From NCBI RefSeq assembly GCF_002803515.1, contig NZ_PHQX01000002.1:378019-442018 (forward strand): a stretch of 64,000 nucleotides of DNA, in the 5' to 3' direction. This stretch comes from Stenotrophomonas lactitubi (lineage in GTDB: Bacteria > Pseudomonadota > Gammaproteobacteria > Xanthomonadales > Xanthomonadaceae). A program made the translations under genes and the position numbers. A model generated the notes under the pieces. It searched no databases. It was not told the DNA's origin and saw nothing but the letters and a program-made list of their open reading frames with translations. Shown piece by piece: positions 1 through 8,274 of this stretch (within the stretch, counting starts at the first letter, position 1; each line of letters begins with the position of its first letter).

Positions 1-42
1 CCCGTGATTGAGCGGTGTAGCGGCAAACCCAAGGAGAAGCCC

Positions 43-180
43 ATGAAGCGCGTAGTTGCCCTGATGCTGTTGTCGATGTTCTCGGTGGCCCTGCTGGCCG
101 GTTGCAACACCGTTGCCGGTGCCGGCAAGGACGTGCAGAAGGCTGGTGAGAAGGTTGAGGATGCTGCCAAGGGCAACTGA
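43..180 (+). CDS. Entericidin A/B-family small lipoprotein
   Basis: This 45-residue protein has a short hydrophobic signal segment ending in a lipobox LLAGC (Cys21), followed by a small Lys/Gly/Ala/Asp-rich tail containing GAGKDVQKAGEKVEDAA. That architecture is diagnostic of the entericidin EcnA/EcnB family, small envelope lipoproteins linked to stress and stationary phase. The start is fixed by an AAGGAG ribosome-binding site at 31-36. A strong hairpin terminator follows, so it is probably monocistronic or the last gene of a unit starting before the window. Only one entericidin is present here, with no antidote/toxin partner next to it. Family assignment is firm; function in this organism is inferred. 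Confidence 0.88.
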   Translation: MKRVVALMLLSMFSVALLAGCNTVAGAGKDVQKAGEKVEDAAKGN

Positions 181-204
181 GCCTGAGGTGGTGCGCAGTA
201 CGGA

Positions 205-232
205 AAAGGCCGGGATCTTCCCGGCCTTTTTT
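205..232 (+). terminator. Rho-independent terminator after the entericidin gene
   Basis: The inverted arms AAGGCCGGGA and TCCCGGCCTT form a GC-rich stem with a very short loop, followed directly by a T run. It lies 25 bases after the stop codon. Confidence 0.85.
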
Positions 233-392
233 CATGCACGATTGCGGGGCGTGGATGCCGCGTGTGGATGCGTAGTGAACCATTCAAGCAGGTGAGCAGC
301 GTTTTCATGGCTGGTTGACCGTGCTTCAACGTGCACTGCGCGATGCTGCAGCCACGGTAACAACGCCGTTGCATTCCAAGGAAGCCTCAGCA

Positions 393-614
393 ATGAACAA
401 AGACATCATTTCCGGCAAGTGGTCCCAGCTCAAGGGCAAGGCCCAGGCGAAGTGGGGCGATCTGACCAATGACGATTTCGATGTGGCCGAGGGCAATGCC
501 GAGTATCTCGCCGGCCGCCTGCAGGAGCGCTATGGCTGGGCCAAGGACCGCGCTGAGAAAGAGGTCCGCGATTTCCAGGACAGCGTGAGCAAGGACTATC
601 CGGACTACAAGTAA
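393..614 (+). CDS. CsbD-like general stress protein
   Basis: This is a 73-residue hydrophilic protein beginning [18 protein letters not shown], with the conserved CsbD pattern (G-x-W-x-Q-x-K-G near the N-terminus, then W-G-x-L-T-D/N-D). CsbD-family proteins are abundant small stress proteins; their biochemical role is unknown. The ATG at 393 is preferred over an upstream in-frame start at 315 because it places the family motif at the N-terminus and has an AAGGA sequence 9 bases upstream. It is followed by a hairpin that probably ends both this gene and the convergent gene downstream. Confidence 0.9.
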   Translation: MNKDIISGKWSQLKGKAQAKWGDLTNDDFDVAEGNAEYLAGRLQERYGWAKDRAEKEVRDFQDSVSKDYPDYK

Positions 615-650
615 CCGGGCCACGCTCGCCCACCTTCTGCCCCCCACAGA

Positions 651-680
651 CAACGCCCGCGCCGGAAGGTGCGGGCGTTG
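651..680. terminator. Shared convergent hairpin terminator
   Basis: CAACGCCCGC and GCGGGCGTTG arms surround a 10-base loop in the gap between the CsbD gene (+) and the secreted hypothetical gene (-). There is no long T run on either side, so termination efficiency is uncertain. Confidence 0.55.
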
Positions 681-693
681 CGCTGTGTGGCGA

Positions 694-1500
694 TCAGCGC
701 GCCGGCGGGTCGGGCACGTAGCGGTTGGGGAACGCCTGCGGCTGGCGGTCCAGGCGCGACGGCGAATCGAGCAGGATGCCGCGCGCGCGCAGGTTGCGGG
801 CGCTGTCGTAGCGCAGCTGCAGTACCTGTGCCGGGCTGCGGGTGGCGCGTTCGAAATCGGTATCGCGCACCGAGGAACTCTCACGTGCACCATGGCCGGT
901 GCCCAGCGCAGGTGCCTGCGACTTGGCCGAGTAACCTTCGATGCGGCTGGCACTGGCATCGGCGGCCGCCGAGGCTTCGGCGGCCTCTGGTGCCGGCCCG
1001 GCGCGATCACGCAGGATCGGCTGCGGACGCGGGTACCAGCGGCGCGCCTCTTCGAACACCGCTACGCCGACCACGCCGACGTTGTCGGGGCGGCCGGTGC
1101 GGCTGGCGTAGCTGCCGCTGGGGCTGCTGAAGACGAACTGGGCCACTTCATCCTGGGTCTTGCGCCAGCCGGTGATGTCGGCGCGCTGGCCGGGATTGAG
1201 CACGTAACCGGTCTGCGAGGGATCGGCATCTTCGCCGGAGATGGCGTTGACCCCGTCCACCGACAGCACCACCAGCACCCGGCGCGGGCTGTCGTTGTAC
1301 AGGCGCACCGCATAGCGGTGGCCGCGCTCACCGGCCACCCAGCGCTGGCCGTCGGCCGGGTAGCTGCGCAGCTCGGTGCCGCGGTCGCGGTCGACCAGGG
1401 CCACGCGCACCGGGCCGTCCTGCGGCATCGGCGGGGGCAGCGGGGCCGGGCGGAAGCCGGCCAGGGGCAGGATCAGCAGCAGGGGCAGCAGGCGTTTCAT
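694..1500 (-). CDS. Secreted conserved hypothetical protein
   Basis: The 268-residue product begins MKRLLPLLLILPLAGF, a typical signal peptide, and continues as a soluble domain (about residues 25-170) with motifs such as YAVRLYNDSPRRVLVVLSVDG and NPGQRADITGWRK. An Ala/Glu-rich spacer follows, then a charged C-terminal part (VLQLRYDSARNLRARGI). The stretch NDSPRRVLVVLSVDGVNAISG suggests a beta-rich periplasmic domain, but I do not recognise a named family. The start at 1500 is chosen because it gives the signal peptide; the open frame extends further upstream without one. It is divergent from trpS. Confidence 0.75.
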   Translation of the reverse strand: MKRLLPLLLILPLAGFRPAPLPPPMPQDGPVRVALVDRDRGTELRSYPADGQRWVAGERGHRYAVRLYNDSPRRVLVVLSVDGVNAISGEDADPSQTGYVLNPGQRADITGWRKTQDEVAQFVFSSPSGSYASRTGRPDNVGVVGVAVFEEARRWYPRPQPILRDRAGPAPEAAEASAAADASASRIEGYSAKSQAPALGTGHGARESSSVRDTDFERATRSPAQVLQLRYDSARNLRARGILLDSPSRLDRQPQAFPNRYVPDPPAR

Positions 1501-1608
1501 CGGGCGTCTCCAGCGGGGTTGGGTGAATGAACGTGCCGGGGGCCCTGACGGGGTTGACCGTGCGCACGGTAAACTGGCTCCGTTCATAGAAGGTTTCCGT
1601 ACGCAGTC

Positions 1609-2904
1609 ATGACGACCCGAGTCCTTACCGGCATCACCCCCTCCGGCACGCCCCACCTGGGCAACTACGTTGGCGCCATCCGCCCGGCCATCGCGGCCAG
1701 CCGCGCGCCGGACATCGAGAGCTTCTTCTTCCTGGCCGATCTGCACAGCCTGATCAAGTCACAGGACCCGCAGCGCACCCAGCGCGCGACCCTGGAGATC
1801 GCTGCCAGCTGGCTGGCCTGCGGCCTGGACCCGGAGCACGTGTGGTTCTACCGCCAGAGCGACATCCGCGAGACCACCGAGCTGATGTGGTTCCTGACCG
1901 CCATCGCCAGCAAGGGCATCCTCAACCGCGCCCATGCCTACAAGGCGGCGGTGGACAAGAACCGTGAGGAAGGCCAGGACGAGGACGCAGGTGTCAGCGC
2001 CGGCCTGTTCATGTACCCGGTGCTGATGGCGGCCGACATCCTGATCTTCAAGGCCAACCAGGTGCCGGTGGGCCGTGACCAGATCCAGCACATCGAGATG
2101 GCGCGCGACTTCGCCCAGCGCTTCAACCATGTGTACGGCAAGGAGTATTTCCCGCTGCCGGACGTGGTGATCGACGAGCAGGTGGCAACGCTGGCGGGCC
2201 TGGATGGCCGCAAGATGAGCAAGAGTTACCACAACACCATTCCGCTGTTCGTGCCGCGCGAAGAGCTGAAGAAGCTGGTGTTCTCGATCCTGACCGACTC
2301 GCGTGCACCGGGCGAGCCGAAGGACACCGAAGGTTCGGCGCTGTTCCAGATGTACCAGGCATTCGCCACCCCGGAACAGACCGCCGCATTCGCCAAGGCC
2401 TTCGCCGACGGCATCAGCTGGGGCGATGCCAAGCAGCAGCTGTTCGAGCGCATCGACAGCGAGTTGTCGCCGCTGCGCGAGCGCTACAACGCGCTGATGG
2501 CCGAGCCGGAAAAGATCGAAGCGCTGCTCAAGCGCCGTGGCCAGCAGCTGCGTGAGCAGCTGGCGGCACCGCTGCTGGAAGAGCTGCGCCATGCGGTGGG
2601 CCTGCGTGATCTGTCCGATGCCGGCGACATCGCCAGCGAAGATGCCGGTGAAGCCCGCGCCGCACCGCCGCTGTTCAAGCAGTACCGCGAGAAGGATGGC
2701 CGTTTCTACTTCAAGCTGACCGCAGGTGACGGCACGCTGCTGATCCAGAGCGAAGGCTTCGACTCGCCGCGCGATGCCGGCCAGCTGATCGCCGTGCTGA
2801 AGCAGGCCGAGCAGGGCGACCAGCTGCAGAGCGATCTGTTCAAGCTGGAAGCCGAGGTCGATGCGGTGCTGGCGGCGTTGGCCGTGCTGCGCGAAGCGGC
2901 CTGA
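1609..2904 (+). CDS. trpS: Tryptophan--tRNA ligase, long form
   Basis: A class I aminoacyl-tRNA synthetase that charges tRNA-Trp in the cytosol. The HIGH-type signature TPHLGN is at residues 14-19 and KMSKS is at 202-206, with typical TrpRS surroundings (GITPSG, VPVGRDQIQHIE). The usual bacterial enzyme is about 330-340 residues. This one is 431, with roughly 90-100 extra C-terminal residues containing FKQYREKDGRFYFKLTAGDG. The extension matches the long TrpRS subtype seen in several proteobacteria including xanthomonads. It is divergent from the secreted hypothetical gene and followed by a palindrome pair that may end its transcript. Confidence 0.96.
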   Translation: MTTRVLTGITPSGTPHLGNYVGAIRPAIAASRAPDIESFFFLADLHSLIKSQDPQRTQRATLEIAASWLACGLDPEHVWFYRQSDIRETTELMWFLTAIASKGILNRAHAYKAAVDKNREEGQDEDAGVSAGLFMYPVLMAADILIFKANQVPVGRDQIQHIEMARDFAQRFNHVYGKEYFPLPDVVIDEQVATLAGLDGRKMSKSYHNTIPLFVPREELKKLVFSILTDSRAPGEPKDTEGSALFQMYQAFATPEQTAAFAKAFADGISWGDAKQQLFERIDSELSPLRERYNALMAEPEKIEALLKRRGQQLREQLAAPLLEELRHAVGLRDLSDAGDIASEDAGEARAAPPLFKQYREKDGRFYFKLTAGDGTLLIQSEGFDSPRDAGQLIAVLKQAEQGDQLQSDLFKLEAEVDAVLAALAVLREAA

Positions 2905-2918
2905 CCTGCACCACCTTT

Positions 2919-2978
2919 GTAGAGCCGAGCCCACGCTCGGCTTGGCGGAAAAGCAGCCGAGCATCGGCTCGGCTCTAC
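2919..2978. repeat. Inverted pair of SMAG-type GTAG palindromes
   Basis: GTAGAGCCGAGCCCACGCTC is followed, after a short spacer, by its inverted counterpart ending in GCTCGGCTCTAC. Each half is itself a stem-loop headed by GTAG, the hallmark of Stenotrophomonas SMAG/REP elements. Sitting 14 bases after the trpS stop, the pair can fold into a long hairpin and may protect or terminate the trpS mRNA. Confidence 0.85.
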
Positions 2979-3039
2979 AGTGCATTGCAGCCATGGCATG
3001 ATGTCCGCGCGCCTCCGGCGCGATGACATGGAGTCTGCG

Positions 3040-3336
3040 ATGGCCTGGTTGTCGCTGCTGCTGTTCCTGCCCTGGTTCATTCTGCTGGGCAGCCTGTACT
3101 GGCTGTTCCCGCGACAGCCGCGTACCGCGCGGCGGCGCCTGTTCGATGGCGCCACCCTGGCGCTTGCGCTCGCCCTGAGCATCGTGGCGATGCTGTGGGG
3201 CCACCACATCGGTCTGGTTCAGCCGGGCGCCGGACCGATCTGGCCACAGGTGCTGGCGGTGCTGTATGCCTATGGCGCGTTCCTGGCGGTGCTGGTGATG
3301 GCCCTGTTGCTGCGCCCGCGGTTCGCATTGCGCTGA
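3040..3336 (+). CDS. Small inner-membrane protein, unknown function
   Basis: The 98-residue product beginning MAWLSLLLFLPWF has three hydrophobic segments (about residues 2-24, 38-56 and 72-92) separated by short Arg-rich loops (RQPRTARRR), consistent with a small polytopic membrane protein. The start at 3040 has a GGAG sequence six bases upstream; an in-frame ATG at 3028 is the alternative. No family is recognised. It is flanked by SMAG repeats on both sides, which suggests an independent transcription unit. Confidence 0.6.
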   Translation: MAWLSLLLFLPWFILLGSLYWLFPRQPRTARRRLFDGATLALALALSIVAMLWGHHIGLVQPGAGPIWPQVLAVLYAYGAFLAVLVMALLLRPRFALR

Positions 3337-3345
3337 GGCTGATTG

Positions 3346-3420
3346 GTAGTGCCGGCCGCTGGCCGGCAATTGCATTCACCATAGCCCCCACGGGGTTACC
3401 GGCCAGCGGCCGGCACCATC
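3346..3420. repeat. Inverted pair of SMAG palindromes, GCCGGCCGCTGGCC subtype
   Basis: GTAGTGCCGGCCGCTGGCCG at the left and the inverted copy GGCCAGCGGCCGGCACCATC at the right flank a 30-base spacer. The right unit has lost a perfect GTAG head. They lie between the small membrane protein and the MBL hydrolase. Confidence 0.8.
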
Positions 3421-3499
3421 CGACCAAAGCCGCATCGATCACGCCATGCCGGCGCGCCTACCATGGGCCTCTGTTCCCGATCCTGCCAGGTGCGCGTCG

Positions 3500-4432
3500 A
3501 TGACCGCCGATCCCAGCATCCACACCATCGATACCGGTTTCCAACGGCCTGATTTCGATGCCGCCTACCTGATCATCGAAAACGGCCGTGCCGCGTTCGT
3601 CGACTGTGGTACCGGCCTGTCGGTGCCGGCGATGCTGCAGGCCTTGACCGACAACGGGCTGGGCGTGGAGGCGGTGGACTGGCTGCTGCTGACCCACGTG
3701 CATCTGGATCATGCCGGCGGCGCTGGCCTGCTGATGCGGCAGCTGCCGAATGCGCGTGCGGTGCTGCATCCGCGCGGCGCGCCGCACATGATCGATCCGA
3801 CCCGGCTGATCGCCGGTGCCACCGCCGTCTATGGTGCCGAGGAAATCGCGCGCAGCTATGGCCGCATCGAAGCGATTCCCGAGCATCGCGTGGTGGTGGC
3901 TGACGACGGCCAGCGCATCGACCTGGCAGGCCGCGAGCTGGTGCTGTTGCATACCCCGGGCCACGCGCTGCACCACTACTGCGTGTGGGATGCGCGCAGC
4001 CGCAGCTGGTTCACCGGCGATACCTTCGGTATCTCCTACCGCGAACTGGACAGTGCGCAGGGCGCTTTCATCTTCCCCACCTCATCGCCGGTGCAGTTCG
4101 ATCCGGAAGCGATGAAGGCGTCGATCCAGCGCATGCTCGGCTACGCACCGCAGGCGATGTACCTGACCCACTACGGTCGTGTTGAACAGGTCGAAAAGCT
4201 GGCTGAGGATCTGTTCGAACAGATCGATGCGATGGCGGCAATCGGCCGCCAGTGCGACGGCCGTCCCGACCGTCATCGCTGCCTGCTGGCCGCGCTGCAG
4301 GCGCTGTACCTGGAGCGTGCACAGCAGCATGGCTGCGCACTGGACCTGGCTGCGGTAACCGAGGTGCTGGCGATGGATATCGAACTCAACGCACAGGGCC
4401 TGGCCTGCTGGCTGGACCGCGCGTCGCGGTAG
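3500..4432 (+). CDS. MBL-fold metallo-hydrolase
   Basis: A 310-residue metallo-beta-lactamase-fold protein. The metal-binding motif HVHLDHAGG is at about residues 66-74 (His66, His68, Asp70, His71); later ligands are seen in LLHTPGHALHHYCVWD and FTGDTFG. A helical C-terminal part of about 100 residues follows. It belongs to the broad glyoxalase-II-like MBL superfamily; the substrate cannot be told from sequence. The ATG at 3500 is preferred over one at 3446 because the latter adds an unrelated N-terminus. Its TAG stop is formed by the head of a SMAG-like repeat. Confidence 0.88.
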   Translation: MTADPSIHTIDTGFQRPDFDAAYLIIENGRAAFVDCGTGLSVPAMLQALTDNGLGVEAVDWLLLTHVHLDHAGGAGLLMRQLPNARAVLHPRGAPHMIDPTRLIAGATAVYGAEEIARSYGRIEAIPEHRVVVADDGQRIDLAGRELVLLHTPGHALHHYCVWDARSRSWFTGDTFGISYRELDSAQGAFIFPTSSPVQFDPEAMKASIQRMLGYAPQAMYLTHYGRVEQVEKLAEDLFEQIDAMAAIGRQCDGRPDRHRCLLAALQALYLERAQQHGCALDLAAVTEVLAMDIELNAQGLACWLDRASR

Positions 4433-4451
4433 ATCCACGCCACGCGTGAAT
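4429..4451 (+). repeat. Degenerate SMAG unit overlapping a stop codon
   Basis: GTAGATCCACGCCACGCGTG resembles the common SMAG unit, with two mismatches in the palindrome. Its TAG (4430-4432) is the stop codon of the MBL hydrolase. Confidence 0.65.
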
Positions 4452-4537
4452 GACGCGCGCCCAGGCTGCGCCGCGATGTCACGACCACGTTACACTCTGG
4501 TGACTTCCAAGCTAGCCGTGGTACTGCCGTGAACCCG

Positions 4538-6190
4538 ATGCGCGTGTTGCTGCTGTCGTCCTGCCTGTTCGTCGGTGGCCTGGCCCATGCGGCCAATGAC
4601 CTGCCCGGCGGCGGCATCGATCCGCAGGCGCTGTCGCGTCATGTGCGCGTGCTGGCATCGGACGAATTCGAAGGCCGGGCACCGGCCACCGAAGGCGAAG
4701 AACGCACCGTGCAGTACCTGATCGAGCAGTTCCGCGGCTACGGGCTGCAGCCGGGTGGTGTGGATGGCAGCTGGGTGCAGCCGGTGCCGCTGGTGCGCGC
4801 GCAGCTGGATGGCCCGGCCAAGGCCAGTCTCGCCCTGAAGGGCGGCAAGCGTGCGCTGGCCAATGGCGTGGACGTGACCCTGCAGAGCCTGCAGCCGCGC
4901 AAGCGCGTGCAGATCAAGGATGCGCCGTTGGTGTTCGTCGGCTACGGCATCGACGCGCCCGAGCGCCACTGGAACGACTACAAGGACGTGGACCTGCACG
5001 GCAAGATCGCCGTGATGCTGATCAACGACGCCGATTTCGAGGCCGATGCGCCGGGTGCGTTCGATGGCAAGGCGGTGACCTACTACGGCCGCTGGACCTA
5101 CAAGTTCGAGGAAGCCGCACGCCGTGGTGCCGAAGGCGTGCTGATCGTGCACGAAACCGCACCGGCCGCCTACGGCTGGGCCACGGTGAAGAGTTCGGGC
5201 ACCTCGCCGCTGTTCGATATCGAGCGCGGCCAGGCCGAAGCGATGGCCCAGCACACGCCGCTGCGTGGCTGGATGCAGCGTGAGCTGGCCGAACAGATCT
5301 TCGCCGACGCCGGCCTGGATTTCGATGCCGAGAAGCGCAAGGCGATGAGCGCGGACTTCCGTCCGGTCGCGCTGGACAACGCCAAGCTGAGCGTCGATTT
5401 CGCGCTCAAGCGCGAGCAGGTGGTTACCCGCAACGTGGTGGCCAAGCTGCCCGGCGGCGAGCACGCCGATGAGGCGGTGATCTTCTCCGCACATTGGGAT
5501 GCCTTCGGTATCGGCCAGGCCGATGCCAAGGGCGACCGCATCCGCCGCGGTGCGATCGACAACGCCACCGGTGTGGCCACCGTGCTGGAACTGGGCCGTG
5601 TGTTCGCCGCTGGCCCGCAGCCGCAGCGCACCCTGTACTTCGTCGCCCTGACGGCCGAAGAGAAGGGCCTGCTGGGCGCCAGCTACTACGCCGCGCACCC
5701 GCTGGCGCCGCTGGACAAGACCGCTGCGGTACTGAACATCGAGATGTTCAGCCCGGATGGTGCCACCCGTGACATCGCGTCGTGGGGCAAGGGCCGGGTG
5801 TCGCTGGAAGGCGACCTGGAACGCGTGGCCAAGGCCCGTGGCCGCAGCTACAGCCCGGATCCGAACCTGGAAGCCGGCTTCTTCTACCGTGCCGACCACT
5901 TCGCCTTCGCCCGCCTGGGCGTGCCGGCGATCACCATCGGCCCGGGCCTGGACAAGCTGGACGGCGGTGTCGACGCTGGCCGCGCGCTGCGCGAAAAGTA
6001 CTTCGCCGACTGCTACCACCAGGCCTGCGATGCGTGGACGCCGAGCTGGGATCCGGCGGGTCACGCAGCCGATACCCTGCTGGTCTACGATCTGGGCGTC
6101 GAGCTCGCCAACAGCCGTCGCTGGCCGCAGTGGGAAAAGGAATCGGAATTCCACGGTGCCCGCGAGAAGAGCGAAGCCGCCCGCCGGTAA
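4538..6190 (+). CDS. Secreted M28-family metallopeptidase with inserted PA-like domain
   Basis: The product (550 residues) starts with the signal peptide MRVLLLSSCLFVGGLAHA. A long middle region (roughly 120-300) resembles the protease-associated domain found in large M28 exopeptidases. The zinc site is visible: His319 (AHWDAFG), Asp341 (AIDNATG), the Glu374-Glu375 pair (LTAEEKGL) and the late His in ADHFAFARLGVPA. At the position usually NxDM the sequence is NIEM, so a Glu replaces the common Asp ligand. It is probably a periplasmic or exported aminopeptidase. A GTG at 4529 is an alternative start; neither has a strong ribosome-binding site. Confidence 0.9.
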   Translation: MRVLLLSSCLFVGGLAHAANDLPGGGIDPQALSRHVRVLASDEFEGRAPATEGEERTVQYLIEQFRGYGLQPGGVDGSWVQPVPLVRAQLDGPAKASLALKGGKRALANGVDVTLQSLQPRKRVQIKDAPLVFVGYGIDAPERHWNDYKDVDLHGKIAVMLINDADFEADAPGAFDGKAVTYYGRWTYKFEEAARRGAEGVLIVHETAPAAYGWATVKSSGTSPLFDIERGQAEAMAQHTPLRGWMQRELAEQIFADAGLDFDAEKRKAMSADFRPVALDNAKLSVDFALKREQVVTRNVVAKLPGGEHADEAVIFSAHWDAFGIGQADAKGDRIRRGAIDNATGVATVLELGRVFAAGPQPQRTLYFVALTAEEKGLLGASYYAAHPLAPLDKTAAVLNIEMFSPDGATRDIASWGKGRVSLEGDLERVAKARGRSYSPDPNLEAGFFYRADHFAFARLGVPAITIGPGLDKLDGGVDAGRALREKYFADCYHQACDAWTPSWDPAGHAADTLLVYDLGVELANSRRWPQWEKESEFHGAREKSEAARR

Positions 6191-6197
6191 GCGCACG

Positions 6198-6354
6198 GCA
6201 ATGCCGGCCTCTGCTGGCCGGCAACCTCTGAACGCAAGGCAATGCAGGCCGCTGGCCGACAACCTCTGAACGCACGGGTAGTGCCGGCCGCTGGCCGGCA
6301 AGCTCATGAACCTTCCGAAGGGATGCGCAGGTGCCGGCCAGCGGCCGGCATTAC
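6198..6354. repeat. Cluster of SMAG palindromes with 40-bp period plus inverted copy
   Basis: Three head-to-tail units begin near 6198, 6238 and 6278. Each is a GCCGGCC-x-CTGGCCGGC-type stem followed by a shared AACCTCTGAACGCA-like linker (linker intact after the first two). Only the third has a perfect GTAG head. A fourth unit lies inverted at 6331-6354 and overlaps the stop codon of the minus-strand membrane gene. The 160-base gap between the two genes holds nothing else. Confidence 0.82.
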
Positions 6355-6686
6355 CACGTCTTCCGCAGCAGCTTCCAGGCGCCCCAGCCGGCGGCCACAA
6401 GCGCGGCCAGATAGCAGGCCACCATCATGCGCAGGCCGGCCACCGGTGCAGGATTGCTACCCCGGCTCAGACGCAGATGCAGGGAGCTGGCACCGCTGCC
6501 CAGATCCGCTGCCAGCTGCAGCACCAGCGCAGCGCAGAACGCCAGCAGGGCAATGCCGAAGCCGATACGTGGCCAACTCGCCTGGGCGCCGGGCCGGCGG
6601 ATCAGCCATGCCAGCAGGGTTGCTGCGCCCAGACCCAGTGCAAGCCACACCAGCGGCGTGGCAGGAGAAGCGGCGGCCACCGGCAT
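6351..6686 (-). CDS. Small membrane protein, unknown function
   Basis: About 111 residues beginning MPVAAASPATPLVWL, with three hydrophobic spans (near residues 10-26, 40-60 and 83-102) and a short basic tail WKLLRKTW. It lies 31 bases downstream of the KgtP-like symporter on the same strand, so it is probably cotranscribed. A GTG at 6707 is an alternative start. The stop codon lies inside an inverted SMAG unit. No family is recognised; codon use fits the neighbours, which supports a real gene. Confidence 0.55.
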   Translation of the reverse strand: MPVAAASPATPLVWLALGLGAATLLAWLIRRPGAQASWPRIGFGIALLAFCAALVLQLAADLGSGASSLHLRLSRGSNPAPVAGLRMMVACYLAALVAAGWGAWKLLRKTW

Positions 6687-6717
6687 TGCACCGGTGGCCG
6701 CGATCACTACGGCGCGC

Positions 6718-8052
6718 TTACTTGCGGGTGCCGTCGAGCCAGTTGGGGCCCTTGTTGGTGAGGAAGAATACATAGACCACCAACGATACCGCGATCGTCG
6801 CGGTGACGTAGATGGCGAACCAGTCCACGTGGCCGGTCTTCAACGCGCCCTGGTACAGCAGCGGCGCGGTGCCGCCGAACAGCGAGTTGGCCAATGCATA
6901 GCCGAAGCCCACGCCCAGCGCACGGATGTGGGTGGGGAACAGCTCTGCCTTCACCACGGCATTGATGGAGGTGTAGCCGGTGAGGATGACAAAGCCCAGT
7001 GCCAGGGTGAGGAAGGCGAGGGTGGCATCGTGCTGGTGCGGCAGCTGGGTGATCAGGTACCAGCTGTACAGCACGCCGCCCACGCCGAAGAACACCAGCA
7101 GGCTCTTGCGGCCGATGATGTCAGACAGCCAGCCGCCCACCGGCTGCAACACCATCAGGAAGGCCAGCACACCCAGGTTGATCAGCGTGCCGGTCATCGG
7201 ATCGTTGCCGGCGAACGCACTCTGGATCATCTTCGGGCCGTTCACCGAGTAGGTGTAGAAGGCGATGGTGCCACCGGCGGTGATCAGGAAGCACAGCAGC
7301 AGCGGACGCCACTGGTGCACGAACAGTTCGTACATCGAGCCGGACTTCTTGTCCTTGCCCTCGCGCGCGGCTTCGATGGAGGATTCCGACAGCGATTCGT
7401 CCATGCCACGGCGCAGCCAGAACACCACCACGGCGGCGATGCCACCGATGCCGAAGGCGATGCGCCAGCCCCACTCTGAGATTTCCGGCTTGGCCCAGAA
7501 CGTCAGCATCACGAACAGGGTCAGCTGGGCCAGCACATGGCCGCCCACCAGGGTGACGTAGTGGAACGAGGACAGGAAGCCGCGGCGGCCGGGAATGGCG
7601 GCCTCGGACATGTACGTGGCGCTGGCACCGTACTCGCCACCGGTGGCGAAGCCCTGCAGCAGACGCGCGAACAGCAGGATGATCGCCGCCCAGATGCCGA
7701 TGCTGGCAGCGGTGGGGGTGATGGCGATGATGAACGAGCAGAAGGCCATCAGCGTGACCGACACGGTCAACGCCAGGCGACGGCCATGACGGTCGGCGAA
7801 GCGGCCGAAGAACCACGCGCCGATCGGGCGCATCAGGAACGTCGCGGCGAAGATCGCCCACACGTACATGGTGGAGTTCTTGTCTTCAGGCGAGAAGAAC
7901 TGCGATTCGAAGTACACGGCGAACACCGAGTACACGTAGACGTCGTACCACTCCACCAGGTTGCCGGCGGAGCCTTTGAGGGTGTTGGAGATGGAACGCC
8001 GCAGGGCGGCGCCATCGCTGGCGGGTACGGCGGGTTGGGACGTGGTGCTCAT
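6718..8052 (-). CDS. MFS metabolite:H+ symporter, KgtP-like
   Basis: A 444-residue major facilitator protein with 12 predicted membrane spans. SGNLVEWYDVYVYS at the N-terminus, FGRFADRHGRR in the loop after span 2 and GGEYGASATYMSEAA are close to the E. coli alpha-ketoglutarate permease KgtP, a member of the metabolite:H+ symporter branch. The likely role is proton-coupled uptake of a dicarboxylate or similar organic acid across the inner membrane; the exact substrate is inferred only. The start at 8052 gives MSTTSQPAV and is preferred to longer open frame upstream. It is divergent from yedA. Confidence 0.9.
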   Translation of the reverse strand: MSTTSQPAVPASDGAALRRSISNTLKGSAGNLVEWYDVYVYSVFAVYFESQFFSPEDKNSTMYVWAIFAATFLMRPIGAWFFGRFADRHGRRLALTVSVTLMAFCSFIIAITPTAASIGIWAAIILLFARLLQGFATGGEYGASATYMSEAAIPGRRGFLSSFHYVTLVGGHVLAQLTLFVMLTFWAKPEISEWGWRIAFGIGGIAAVVVFWLRRGMDESLSESSIEAAREGKDKKSGSMYELFVHQWRPLLLCFLITAGGTIAFYTYSVNGPKMIQSAFAGNDPMTGTLINLGVLAFLMVLQPVGGWLSDIIGRKSLLVFFGVGGVLYSWYLITQLPHQHDATLAFLTLALGFVILTGYTSINAVVKAELFPTHIRALGVGFGYALANSLFGGTAPLLYQGALKTGHVDWFAIYVTATIAVSLVVYVFFLTNKGPNWLDGTRK

Positions 8053-8274
8053 CTGGGTGGGAATCCTCGATGCGGTGCGTCCATGCGGGAAAGATCGGTG
8101 CCAGGGGCGCGCAGTGCGCTGCCGGCCAGCCTCCTGGGTACTGCGTCCCACGTCAACGCCGGGTGCCGGAAGGGCGGGCGGGACATGGATGGATGACAGC
8201 GTGCCACCACATGGGCTGCCGGACCATAACCAAAACGTCCTAAAATCCGTTTTCCCCCGGCTCCCTGGTGTGTC

